A stretch of 64,000 bases of DNA from Dinoroseobacter sp039192165 (GTDB lineage: Bacteria > Pseudomonadota > Alphaproteobacteria > Rhodobacterales > Rhodobacteraceae), in the NCBI GenBank assembly GCA_039192165.1, contig JBCCXD010000002.1, positions 186,001 to 250,000 on the forward strand, read 5' to 3'. This document shows positions 18,522 through 26,313 of the stretch, one piece after another (the first letter of the stretch is position 1; each line of letters begins with the position of its first letter). A program made the position numbers and the translations under genes. The notes under the pieces were generated by a model. That model saw nothing but the letters and a program-made list of their open reading frames with translations, had not been told where the DNA came from and did no database searches.

Positions 18522-19685
18522 ATGAACGTCGAAGCAAAATTTGCCGAACTTGAGGTGGGGTACAATATCCCCGCTGCCATCGGGATGGACGAGGCCGACA
18601 TCCAGACGCCGTGTCTTGTTCTGGATCTGGACGCCCTTGAGCGAAACGTCGTGAAGATGGGGCAGTTCGCCAAGGAGATGGGTGTACGTCACCGGGTCCA
18701 TGGCAAAATGCACAAGTCCGTCGACGTCGCAAAGATGCAGATGGACCTTGGCGGTGCGGTCGGGGTGTGCTGCCAGAAAGTGTCTGAAGCCGAAGCCTTC
18801 GCGCGCGGCGGCATCGACGACGTTCTGGTTTCGAACCAGGTGCGTGATCCGGCCAAGATCGACCGACTGGCCCGCATCCCGCGCCTTGGCGCGCGTGCGA
18901 TCTGCTGTGTTGATGATATCGAAAACGTGGCAGATTTGTCTGCTGCAGCGACCAAACACGGCACCCAGATCGAATGCCTGGTGGAGATAGACTGCGGCGC
19001 GGGCCGCTGCGGCGTCACCACCACGCCCGCCGTTGTGGAAATCGCCAAAGCCATCGATGCTGCACCCGGCCTGAAATTTGCGGGCCTGCAGGCCTATCAG
19101 GGCGCCATGCAGCACCTTGACGACTACATGGAGCGCAAAGCCAAAATAGATATCGCTGTTGCGATGGTACGCGACGCGGTTGAGACGCTGAAATCCGAAG
19201 GTCTGGAGTGTGACATCGTTGGTGGCGGCGGCACAGGCTCCTACTATTTCGAGGGCAACTCGGGTGTCTACAACGAGCTTCAGTGCGGCTCCTACGCGTT
19301 TATGGATGCTGACTACGGTCGCATCCTTGATAAGGACGGAAACCGTATCGATCAGGGCGAATGGGAAAATGCTCTTTTCATTCTGACCTCGGTGATGAGC
19401 CATGCCAAAGCTGACAAGGCAATCTGCGATGCCGGCCTGAAAGCTCAGTCCGTCGACAGTGGCCTGCCTGTCATCTTCGGGCGGGATGATGTGGAATACG
19501 TGAAGTGTTCGGACGAGCACGGCGTGATTATGGACCCGGACAGCAAGCTCAAGGTCAACGACAAGCTTAAGCTTGTGCCCGGCCACTGCGACCCGACCTG
19601 CAATGTCCATGACTGGTATGTCGGCGTTCGCAACGGCAAGGTCGAAGCGATTTGGCCGGTGACCGCACGCGGTCTGGCCTACTGA
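18522..19685 (+). CDS. bhcC: Beta-hydroxyaspartate aldolase BhcC
   Basis: A 387-residue fold-type III PLP enzyme related to D-threonine aldolase (DSD1 family). In the cycle it condenses glycine with glyoxylate to beta-hydroxyaspartate. The N-terminal barrel carries the PLP-lysine region HRVHGKMHKS (Lys62 by analogy), and the C-terminal metal site is PGHCDPTCNVHDWYV. The start at 18522 follows GGGGAG; the longer frame from 18492 would overlap bhcB. Third gene of the operon, followed by a hairpin. Confidence 0.91.
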   Translation: MNVEAKFAELEVGYNIPAAIGMDEADIQTPCLVLDLDALERNVVKMGQFAKEMGVRHRVHGKMHKSVDVAKMQMDLGGAVGVCCQKVSEAEAFARGGIDDVLVSNQVRDPAKIDRLARIPRLGARAICCVDDIENVADLSAAATKHGTQIECLVEIDCGAGRCGVTTTPAVVEIAKAIDAAPGLKFAGLQAYQGAMQHLDDYMERKAKIDIAVAMVRDAVETLKSEGLECDIVGGGGTGSYYFEGNSGVYNELQCGSYAFMDADYGRILDKDGNRIDQGEWENALFILTSVMSHAKADKAICDAGLKAQSVDSGLPVIFGRDDVEYVKCSDEHGVIMDPDSKLKVNDKLKLVPGHCDPTCNVHDWYVGVRNGKVEAIWPVTARGLAY

Positions 19686-19697
19686 GCCAAGCCAACC

Positions 19698-19723
19698 GAA
19701 GGGGGCGCCGCCCCCTTCTTCTT
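19698..19723 (+). terminator. Hairpin with T-rich tail between bhcC and bhcD
   Basis: GAAGGGGG and CCCCCTTC flank a five-base CGCCG loop, followed by TTCTTT, 12 bases after the bhcC stop and about 90 bases before bhcD. It may be a partial terminator that lowers bhcD expression relative to bhcABC. Confidence 0.7.
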
Positions 19724-19790
19724 TGCCAAAATACTCCCGCCGGAGGCGTCCACCGCATCCAGCGGCACTATCACTAGAGGGGAGGGCGCG

Positions 19791-20783
19791 GTGCTCAGGA
19801 AATTGGATACTGATGGTCTCGTGATTGTCACCGAAGAGGTGTGTGCGAAAGTTGTCGACCGGGCCCTTGCCTTTGATGCAGTACAAGATGTGTTCGGTGC
19901 CATGGCCCGGGGGGATGCCTACAACTTCCCCGTTATTCGCGAAGCAATCGGCCATGAAGACGCGCTGTACGGATTCAAGTCTGGCTTTGACAAAGCAGGT
20001 ATGGTCCTGGGCGTCAAAGCAGGTGGCTATTGGCCAAACAACATGGCTAAAGGCATCATTAACCACCAGTCGACCGTGTTTCTGTTTGATCCCGATACGG
20101 GCAAACTCAAAGGCCTAGTGGGCGGCAATTATCTGACGGCGATCCGGACGGCTGCCTCCTCGGCGGTATCCATTGCACAGCTCGCGCGCAAAGACTCAAA
20201 AGTGCTTGGTATGGTGGGCGCTGGTCACCAGTCGACCTTTCAGCTTAGGGCTGCCATCGAACAGCGCGACTTCGAAAAGGTTCTGTGCTGGAACCCGCAT
20301 CCCGACATGATCCCAAATCTAGCAAAGGTCGCTGATGAGATCGGCGTGCCCTTCGAAGCGGTCGAGCGTGAGCAACTTTGCGCAGACGCAGACGTCATTA
20401 TTACAATAACCTCAGCCTTCGATGCTCTCCTCGAAGCGGACTGGATCCAGCCGGGAACACATCTGGCCTGTATGGGCACGGACACCAAAGGCAAACAGGA
20501 AGTCTCTGCAGAGTTGGTGGCGAAAGCGGTGCTCTTTACCGATGAGGTCGCGCAATCGACCACGCTCGGCGAAACGCAGCACGCGATTGCAGCCGGGTTA
20601 ATTGCAGAGGGCGATGTGACGCCAATTGGTAAGGTGATCAACGGCGATCATCCGGGCAGAAGTTCAGAAGATGAAATTACGCTCTTTGACGGCACTGGCG
20701 TCGGTCTTCAGGACCTCGCCGTCGCCGCCGTTGCAGCCCAACAGGCTGCGGCGAGCGGGGAAGCAACTCAGGTTGCGCTATAG
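19791..20783 (+). CDS. bhcD: Iminosuccinate reductase BhcD
   Basis: A 330-residue member of the ornithine cyclodeaminase/mu-crystallin family. In the cycle it reduces iminosuccinate to aspartate with NADH, closing the loop with BhcA. It has the N-terminal fold signatures ALYGFKSGFDKAG and GNYLTAIRTAASSAVS, then a Rossmann segment (VLGMVGAGHQSTFQLRAA) and ITSAFDALLEADWI. The start is a GTG at 19791 behind GGGGAGGG. It is separated from bhcC by a hairpin and ends before a strong terminator. Confidence 0.91.
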   Translation: MLRKLDTDGLVIVTEEVCAKVVDRALAFDAVQDVFGAMARGDAYNFPVIREAIGHEDALYGFKSGFDKAGMVLGVKAGGYWPNNMAKGIINHQSTVFLFDPDTGKLKGLVGGNYLTAIRTAASSAVSIAQLARKDSKVLGMVGAGHQSTFQLRAAIEQRDFEKVLCWNPHPDMIPNLAKVADEIGVPFEAVEREQLCADADVIITITSAFDALLEADWIQPGTHLACMGTDTKGKQEVSAELVAKAVLFTDEVAQSTTLGETQHAIAAGLIAEGDVTPIGKVINGDHPGRSSEDEITLFDGTGVGLQDLAVAAVAAQQAAASGEATQVAL

Positions 20784-20807
20784 ACAGAACGAAATGAACA
20801 GAGGACT

Positions 20808-20838
20808 GGCGCCCTGGTGTTCCCGGGCGCCTTTTTTT
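20808..20838 (+). terminator. Intrinsic terminator after the bhc operon
   Basis: GGCGCCC and GGGCGCC flank a ten-base loop and are followed by seven T residues. It lies 24 bases after bhcD and abuts the end of the convergent DUF3179 gene. Confidence 0.88.
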
Positions 20839-22222
20839 ATGGGCTCGGCCAGAGGGCAGTGTCGGGATGAAACTGGGACCACGCAAACCAGAACGCCTGA
20901 TGGCTTCCGACATCTCGGCCATCCTCGCCCACGGCCCGGATCCCGCCGCCGTCCAACGCGAGCCGCACGTTTTCAAACCTGATATCTTCCCCAGCCTGAA
21001 GCGCCAGGAACGCCTTGCTACGCTGGAAAGCTATCGGTTTGCCTGACGCCGTAATCACCCCGATGATGTCCTCGTGCACTGGAAGACGCGGATCGACATC
21101 CCCCACCGGAAAGATCGGCCCGTTGGCATCTCGCGTGTTTCGGAAGTCCGGGTCGCGTCCGAGCGCCAGTCTTTCCACCAAAACGGTCGTTTCAGGGTGG
21201 GCGGATTTCCAGCTTCCCCAGTCTGTCGTCACGACTGTCGCCTGCTTCAGCACGATCCCGCGATCAGCCAGGGGGCCTGTTACGGCATTTCCCAAAAACG
21301 TATCAAAAACGGAATAGGTCTCGAGGTCGTACATCACCTTGTTTGATCGGATCAGGAGCCCTGAAGTGCGCAGAATTGGGCGTGCCACGCCTTCGGGCAT
21401 TTCATCCGTAAAATACGCCTGTGCAGCACCGCAGAGCGTGCAGTAGGGGATCCCCAGATCGCGTCCGCCAAGCGTGTCGTTGACCATTTCTCGGACTTCC
21501 ATGATCCGGCGCGGATAGGCGCGGTACTCTCCATTCACCTCGATACCAAAGACGATGTCATCATCGTCCAGCCACGTCGCTTGCTCGGCAGAAGTCACCG
21601 GCGGGTTGTCGGCAGCCGGAATGCAGTTACAAGCCTCGTCAGTGGTGTCATAGGCCCGCGCGTCGATCAGCACCCCGCCCCAGGATACAAGCCGCCAGTC
21701 AATATCCCCTTCGACAAAGATCTTCTCCCATCCCGGAATGAGGCCGGTAAAGATCGCGCGTTTCACGCGCAGATAGTCTGGTGGCGCAGGAACGTCCCAG
21801 GCGATCAGATGGTCAGTCACCGTTCCCCAGGCGTTAGACACAGGAACGCGCTTGCCCAGAAGTTCAGATGCGGCAGAGGTCAGAAACGCTGTCAGCTCGG
21901 TGTTGGCGGTGAACCGAAGAAGATCGCTGATTGGCCAAACCAGTCGCGGATCCCCGGATTCCGCAATAGCCAACAGCGCCAGGGTCTGCTCCTCGCCCCA
22001 TACCGATTGTTCGATGCTGTCGACGAACGCGGACGTCAGCGCCATGTCCAAATCCTGGGATAACGGGCCTGTCGGAATGTTGGGAGGAGCGCCAAACTCT
22101 TCAAGAATGTACTCACTTACCGTTGCGGCCGTTTGCGCTGTCGCCGGTGGGGTCAGCCCCAAAACCAGCGCCGCCACAGTCAGGGCGCCAAGGCCTTTGC
22201 CAAAAGAAGAGACTAATTTCAT
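20837..22222 (-). CDS. Exported DUF3179-domain protein
   Basis: A 461-residue secreted protein of unknown function. The frame is open to 22378, but the ATG at 22222 starts a clear signal peptide (MKLVSSFGKGLGALTVAALVLGL...TAQ) and is preferred. The C-terminal half matches DUF3179: FGIEVNGEYRAYPRRIMEVREMVND, then IPYCTLCGAAQAY with two cysteines, SGLLIRSNKVMYD and TDWGSWKSAHPETTVL. The N-terminal part (residues 30-200) has no domain I recognise. It is convergent with bhcD. No partner genes point to a role. Confidence 0.82.
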   Translation of the reverse strand: MKLVSSFGKGLGALTVAALVLGLTPPATAQTAATVSEYILEEFGAPPNIPTGPLSQDLDMALTSAFVDSIEQSVWGEEQTLALLAIAESGDPRLVWPISDLLRFTANTELTAFLTSAASELLGKRVPVSNAWGTVTDHLIAWDVPAPPDYLRVKRAIFTGLIPGWEKIFVEGDIDWRLVSWGGVLIDARAYDTTDEACNCIPAADNPPVTSAEQATWLDDDDIVFGIEVNGEYRAYPRRIMEVREMVNDTLGGRDLGIPYCTLCGAAQAYFTDEMPEGVARPILRTSGLLIRSNKVMYDLETYSVFDTFLGNAVTGPLADRGIVLKQATVVTTDWGSWKSAHPETTVLVERLALGRDPDFRNTRDANGPIFPVGDVDPRLPVHEDIIGVITASGKPIAFQRSKAFLALQAGEDIRFENVRLALDGGGIRAVGEDGRDVGSHQAFWFAWSQFHPDTALWPSP

Positions 22223-22457
22223 GCCGGGACCTTCCCATAGTTGTTGTCTTTGGCCGTTGGGGCCCGAGGCAGATACTTCAGACGTCGTACCGCCAGATGC
22301 TTGTCGCACCCGCCTGGCGACAGAGTGTATTCTGGTATCCCACGGAGCAGCCCGGCCGTGCCAATCACGTGTGATCATTAGACGGTGAAATCAGTTCAAA
22401 AAGAGCCGTGCCCTGGTCTGTCTGGAAGACTGGCGGATGGTGACATAGGGTGACGTT

Positions 22458-22652
22458 ATGCGCATGCTTGACCCCCAGCACCCGTTTTTCCGCCCAGCAT
22501 GGCGGAGGTACCTAATTACGGCGGCCCCTTTCGCCTGGGCGTTCGTGGAGTACGGCAATGGAAACCCGCTCTGGGCATATCTTTTTGCGGGTATCGGAGG
22601 CTACCTGGGCTGGCAGCTGATCCTCAGTTGGAAGCCGGACGGCGAGGATTAG
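22458..22652 (+). CDS. Small membrane protein of unknown function
   Basis: A 64-residue protein with one or two hydrophobic segments (YLITAAPFAWAFVEYGNG and LWAYLFAGIGGYLGWQLIL), preceded by MRMLDPQHPFFRPAWRR. The combination of a polar leader and W/G-rich helices suggests an inner-membrane protein. It is a single gene whose stop codon overlaps the convergent iolG stop. No function can be assigned. Confidence 0.65.
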   Translation: MRMLDPQHPFFRPAWRRYLITAAPFAWAFVEYGNGNPLWAYLFAGIGGYLGWQLILSWKPDGED

Positions 22653-23641
22653 GCACGCAAGTCGGCGGGTTGGCCACTGGCTTGCGCTTCACTTGCTGCG
22701 TCTGCTAGAACCTGGGCCGCCAATCCATCCCGAATGCCGGGATCAGGCGCGTTTCCCGATCCGACGGCTGATACGAATGCCTCCATTTCCGCAAGATAGG
22801 CCCCTTCATATCGCTCCAGGAAGAAGTGTTGTGCGGGTGAGCGGCCAAACCCGTTTGCGGTTGCAAGCTCTACCGTTGTCTCCAGCTGGTTTTCGGCGCG
22901 AAGCATACCAAGTGTGCCGTGGACCTCGATCCGCTGATCATAGCCATAGGCTGCGCGACGCGAGTTTGAGATCTGGCAAATACGCCCGCTTTCTGTGGTC
23001 AGGATCACCGCGGCGGTGTCCACATCGCCCGCCGCTCCAATCGCCGGATCGACCAGCGCCGTGCCAACTGCGTGGAGCGTTACGAATTCCTCACCCATCA
23101 GGAAGCGGGCCATGTCGAAATCATGGATCATCATGTCCCGGAAAAGGCCACCCGAACGCTCGATATAGGAGATCGGGGGCGGAGCCGGGTCGCGCGAAGT
23201 GATGGAAACCAGCTCCGGTGCGCCGATATCGCCCTCGGCGATGCGGGAGCGCAAATGCGCGAAATTTGGATCAAACCGGCGGTTGAACCCGGTCATGAAT
23301 GGTATTCCGGCGCTTTCAACCACTTCGATACAAGCGTGGATGTTTGCGACCGACATATCGATAGGCTTTTCGCAAAAGATTGCTTTGCCTGCTTTGGCCG
23401 CTCCGTGGATCATGTCGAAATGCGTGTCGGTCGGAGTGCCGATAACGACGGCATCAATGTCCCCAGCACGGAGGATTTCCTCTGCCCCGCTCACGCGCGC
23501 GCCGGAACTGTCCGCAAGGGTCTCTGCCGCCTCGGGGATGGCATCTGCGACCGCAGTTACCTGCGCATTGCGCAGCGCTTTGATGCTTTGGGCATGGACC
23601 TGTCCGATCCGCCCGCACCCCAGAAGACCAACTCGCAGCAT
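22649..23641 (-). CDS. iolG: Inositol 2-dehydrogenase IolG
   Basis: A 330-residue NAD-dependent Gfo/Idh/MocA oxidoreductase that oxidises myo-inositol to 2-keto-myo-inositol (scyllo-inosose). The N-terminal Rossmann motif is GLLGCGRIGQVHA. The nicotinamide-site motif is FCEKPID, and RSGGLFRDMMIHDFDMARFLMGEE carries the catalytic D-x3-H region. It is the last gene of the iolDCB-aldolase-iolG operon, three bases after the aldolase gene, with GGGAAGGG before the ATG. It is the closest IolG match among three oxidoreductases in this island. Confidence 0.88.
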   Translation of the reverse strand: MLRVGLLGCGRIGQVHAQSIKALRNAQVTAVADAIPEAAETLADSSGARVSGAEEILRAGDIDAVVIGTPTDTHFDMIHGAAKAGKAIFCEKPIDMSVANIHACIEVVESAGIPFMTGFNRRFDPNFAHLRSRIAEGDIGAPELVSITSRDPAPPPISYIERSGGLFRDMMIHDFDMARFLMGEEFVTLHAVGTALVDPAIGAAGDVDTAAVILTTESGRICQISNSRRAAYGYDQRIEVHGTLGMLRAENQLETTVELATANGFGRSPAQHFFLERYEGAYLAEMEAFVSAVGSGNAPDPGIRDGLAAQVLADAASEAQASGQPADLRA

Positions 23642-23644
23642 CGA

Positions 23645-24484
23645 TCAAACCCTTCCCGATGCGCCCATGCCACGAATGACCGCCCGCGCAGCCTCCATGA
23701 CCGGATCATGTGTTTCTTTCAAAATTGCCACACGGTCGAAACGCTCCGGATCTGCCGTGATAGCGTTTCGCAACGCCGCACCGAAAGCCATGCGCAGCTC
23801 TGTTCCGATATTGAACTTACAGATGTTCGTGCCGGCCGCCAGCGCAGCCCGCTGCGCGACAGGCACACCCGAGCCGCCATGGATCACCAGAGGAACGTCG
23901 GTTGTGTCCTGGATGGCGCGGATGCGGTCCTCGTCCAGTCCGCCTTCGCGATCCTGTTGAAGATGCACGTTTCCCACCGAGATGGCCATTGCATCGACGC
24001 CACTTTTGCTGGCGAAAGCGGCAGCTTCCTGCGGGTCCGTTCCAGCGGAGGCCTCGCCCCCTGAATACCCAACAAAACCGATCTCGCCCTCGCAGGAGAT
24101 ACCTGCTTCTTTCGCGATCTCCGAAACCTGTGCTGTTTCGTCGATGTTCTGCTGAAGTGGCTTGCGAGAGCCGTCATACATAAGTGATGTGAAGCCTGCA
24201 TCGCGCGCGCCCCGGCACTCGTCGAGCGTGTACCCATGGTCGAGATGCGCGACAACAGGCACATCCACGCTTTCAGCTAGGTTGCGAAACATTGCCCCCA
24301 GCACTGGCAGTGGCGTATGTTCCCGGCAAGATGGCCCTGCTTGAAGGATCACCGGTGCATTTTCGATTTGCGCCGCAAGCGTATACGCTCGCATTTCTTC
24401 CCACCCGAGACAGACAAGGCCCGGTACTGCGTATCCATGCGCCCGGGCGGGCAACAGAACTTCCGAGAGTGTTGCAAGGGTCAT
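23645..24484 (-). CDS. iolJ: Class II ketose-bisphosphate aldolase (IolJ-like)
   Basis: A 279-residue class II, zinc-dependent aldolase of the Fba/GatY/KbaY family. Active-site blocks are visible: VVAHLDHG (proton donor Asp and Zn His), SLMYDGSRKPL, CEGEIG, AISVGNVH and LVIHGGSGV. In this operon it should split 2-deoxy-5-keto-gluconic acid 6-phosphate into dihydroxyacetone phosphate and malonic semialdehyde, the last specific step of inositol breakdown. Its start overlaps the iolB stop (ATGA). The symbol rests on context. Confidence 0.83.
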   Translation of the reverse strand: MTLATLSEVLLPARAHGYAVPGLVCLGWEEMRAYTLAAQIENAPVILQAGPSCREHTPLPVLGAMFRNLAESVDVPVVAHLDHGYTLDECRGARDAGFTSLMYDGSRKPLQQNIDETAQVSEIAKEAGISCEGEIGFVGYSGGEASAGTDPQEAAAFASKSGVDAMAISVGNVHLQQDREGGLDEDRIRAIQDTTDVPLVIHGGSGVPVAQRAALAAGTNICKFNIGTELRMAFGAALRNAITADPERFDRVAILKETHDPVMEAARAVIRGMGASGRV

Positions 24485-25320
24485 TTGAACTTCGCAACCA
24501 TGTCCATAATGCCAGGGATCGTGTGCAACTGCTCGGCATGTGTTGGCTGGAAATACTGCTTAAGGCTGCGCTGGGTGAGCCCGCCAAGAATGGTGAAATA
24601 GTACATCTCATAGCCCGGTAACGCGCAGCACGGGTGGTAACCCTTATCGATCAGGACCGTGGAGCCGTTGACGATGTGGTAGGCATCACCGGGCTCGTTA
24701 TCGACCCGCTGCAGCATCTGCAGTCCCGAGCCATAATTTGGCTTGAAGCGAAAGTTGTAGCACTCGTCATGGCGCGTTTCGTCTGGCAGCCGGTCGGTGT
24801 CATGTTTGTGACTTGGAAAGCCGGACCAGCCACCCGCACCAACGGTAAATAGCTCGCTGACCAACAGACGGCCCACGCGATCATGATGGCTTGCCCCGAG
24901 TATGTGCTTGATCTTGCGATGCGTTTTGGTGTCGTCGGAGCCGTATTGCACCAGGTCGAGCTCTGGTTGCCGAACCGCGAACGGCTTTAGAGTTTCAGCA
25001 TATTTGGCACCCGCAACAAAGACCTCTGTATCGGTAAGGGCGGTTATTCGCGCATCGGTATTGGTAGGAACATAGACCCCTTCGGGATCGCCATCCCAGA
25101 CGTCTTCGCCTCGGTTGCCGATCTGTGCAAAGGTTTCTCCACCGGTTTCAACGGTTACTGTGCCGGTGGCGGGCACAACGCACGTTTCGTAGCCGGCCAC
25201 GCGATAGTCGAATGTCTCTCCCGCCAACAGTTTAACGATATTGAAATAGACAAGCGGGACATGCGTATCGTCGATATCGACAATGGGTTTTTGTTTGTTG
25301 TCAAAGGGCGGGATATGCAT
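24481..25320 (-). CDS. iolB: 5-deoxy-glucuronate isomerase, IolB family (divergent copy)
   Basis: A 279-residue bicupin enzyme of the IolB/KduI-like superfamily, which isomerises 5-deoxy-glucuronate to 5-dehydro-2-deoxy-gluconate. The metal-binding segment GFPSHKHDTD is followed by HDECYNFRF and KGYHPCCALPGYEMYYFTILGG. Compared with the second copy at 36838, the middle section is altered (LQMLQRVDNEPGDAYHIVNG instead of the usual QRVFTEDGS...). It sits between iolC and the aldolase gene in a tight operon. It may act on a related substrate. Confidence 0.82.
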   Translation of the reverse strand: MHIPPFDNKQKPIVDIDDTHVPLVYFNIVKLLAGETFDYRVAGYETCVVPATGTVTVETGGETFAQIGNRGEDVWDGDPEGVYVPTNTDARITALTDTEVFVAGAKYAETLKPFAVRQPELDLVQYGSDDTKTHRKIKHILGASHHDRVGRLLVSELFTVGAGGWSGFPSHKHDTDRLPDETRHDECYNFRFKPNYGSGLQMLQRVDNEPGDAYHIVNGSTVLIDKGYHPCCALPGYEMYYFTILGGLTQRSLKQYFQPTHAEQLHTIPGIMDMVAKFK

Positions 25321-25332
25321 GGGGTCGTCCTT

Positions 25333-26313
25333 TCAGGCCGCGCTCGGGCCGGCATGGTCGGCAAGAAACGCGTCAAGTTCTGCGCGTGTGGGCATAGCCG
25401 GGGCGCAGCCCACTCGGGCGACCACCATTGCAGCCGTAGCCGACCCCTGCAGCACCGCGTCATGGGTTGTCAGGCCATCTGTCAGCCCGGAAACAAATCC
25501 ACCCATGAAGCTGTCGCCAGCCCCGGTGGGTTTCAGTGCTTTGGTTCGGTAGATCCCGGTCGATAGCTCGCCCTCTGGCGTAATCGTAACAGCGCCTTTT
25601 TCGCCCATCTTGTAGACGGCGATTGCAGCGCCGTTGGCCACCAGTTCTCGGGCTTTATCGAGCCCACGGTCGAAATCACCAGCCATAAACCCAAATTCAA
25701 CGTCATTTCCGACGATCACATCGCACAGCGCGCCGGCACGAGAATATACATCTGCGGCCACGTCGGCGGAGGGCCAGGAATAGGGCCGGTAGTCTACGTC
25801 GAAGATAAGCGGCAGACCGGCTTTCTTTGCCAGTTCGAAGGCGCGGAACGCTGCACTGCGTGACGGCTCCGCGGCGAATACCGTACCTGTCGTGATAAGC
25901 GCCGAATAGGCGCCGAAGTCCACCGCTTCGACATCCGCATGTGTCATCTCAAAATCAGCCGCACCGTTTCGGTAGATCACGGATTGGTGGTCTTCAATCC
26001 GGCTTTCCACAACGGCGAGCGAATTTCGCGCTTCGCCGCCAACGGAGCGGACATGGGCCCGACCGATGCCGTATTTGTCGAGCTCGTTCAGCGCAAATCG
26101 TCCGATAGCATCGTCGGACACACAGGTCACCAGATCGGCTTGCGCCCCAAGTCTCGTCAGGGCAACACCGATATTGGCGGACGACCCCCCGAGGCAGGAA
26201 AAGAAATGCGTGGCCTCTTCGGTCTTGGTGCCGGGCGGATCAGGATAAAAATCCATTCCTGCTCTGCCCACGATTATGAATTTCTTTCCTGAGAGGCGCG
26301 AAAGATCGGCCAT
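25333..26313 (-). CDS. iolC: 5-dehydro-2-deoxygluconokinase IolC
   Basis: A 326-residue PfkB-family sugar kinase that phosphorylates 5-dehydro-2-deoxy-gluconate. It has the N-terminal GGSSANIGVALTRLG block, near residue 42, and the C-terminal catalytic motif KPTGAGDSFMGGFVSGL. The ORF continues upstream to 26352, but the ATG at 26313 overlaps the iolD stop (TAATG) and gives MADLSRLSGKKFIIVGRAGMD, the family N-terminus. It is coupled to iolD, with iolB 12 bases downstream. Confidence 0.9.
   Translation of the reverse strand: MADLSRLSGKKFIIVGRAGMDFYPDPPGTKTEEATHFFSCLGGSSANIGVALTRLGAQADLVTCVSDDAIGRFALNELDKYGIGRAHVRSVGGEARNSLAVVESRIEDHQSVIYRNGAADFEMTHADVEAVDFGAYSALITTGTVFAAEPSRSAAFRAFELAKKAGLPLIFDVDYRPYSWPSADVAADVYSRAGALCDVIVGNDVEFGFMAGDFDRGLDKARELVANGAAIAVYKMGEKGAVTITPEGELSTGIYRTKALKPTGAGDSFMGGFVSGLTDGLTTHDAVLQGSATAAMVVARVGCAPAMPTRAELDAFLADHAGPSAA

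Noticed and set aside
18504..20066. 520-codon open frame on the minus strand
   Set aside because: It lies antisense to bhcC and the start of bhcD, has no family-like sequence, and is a shadow of a GC-rich coding frame.
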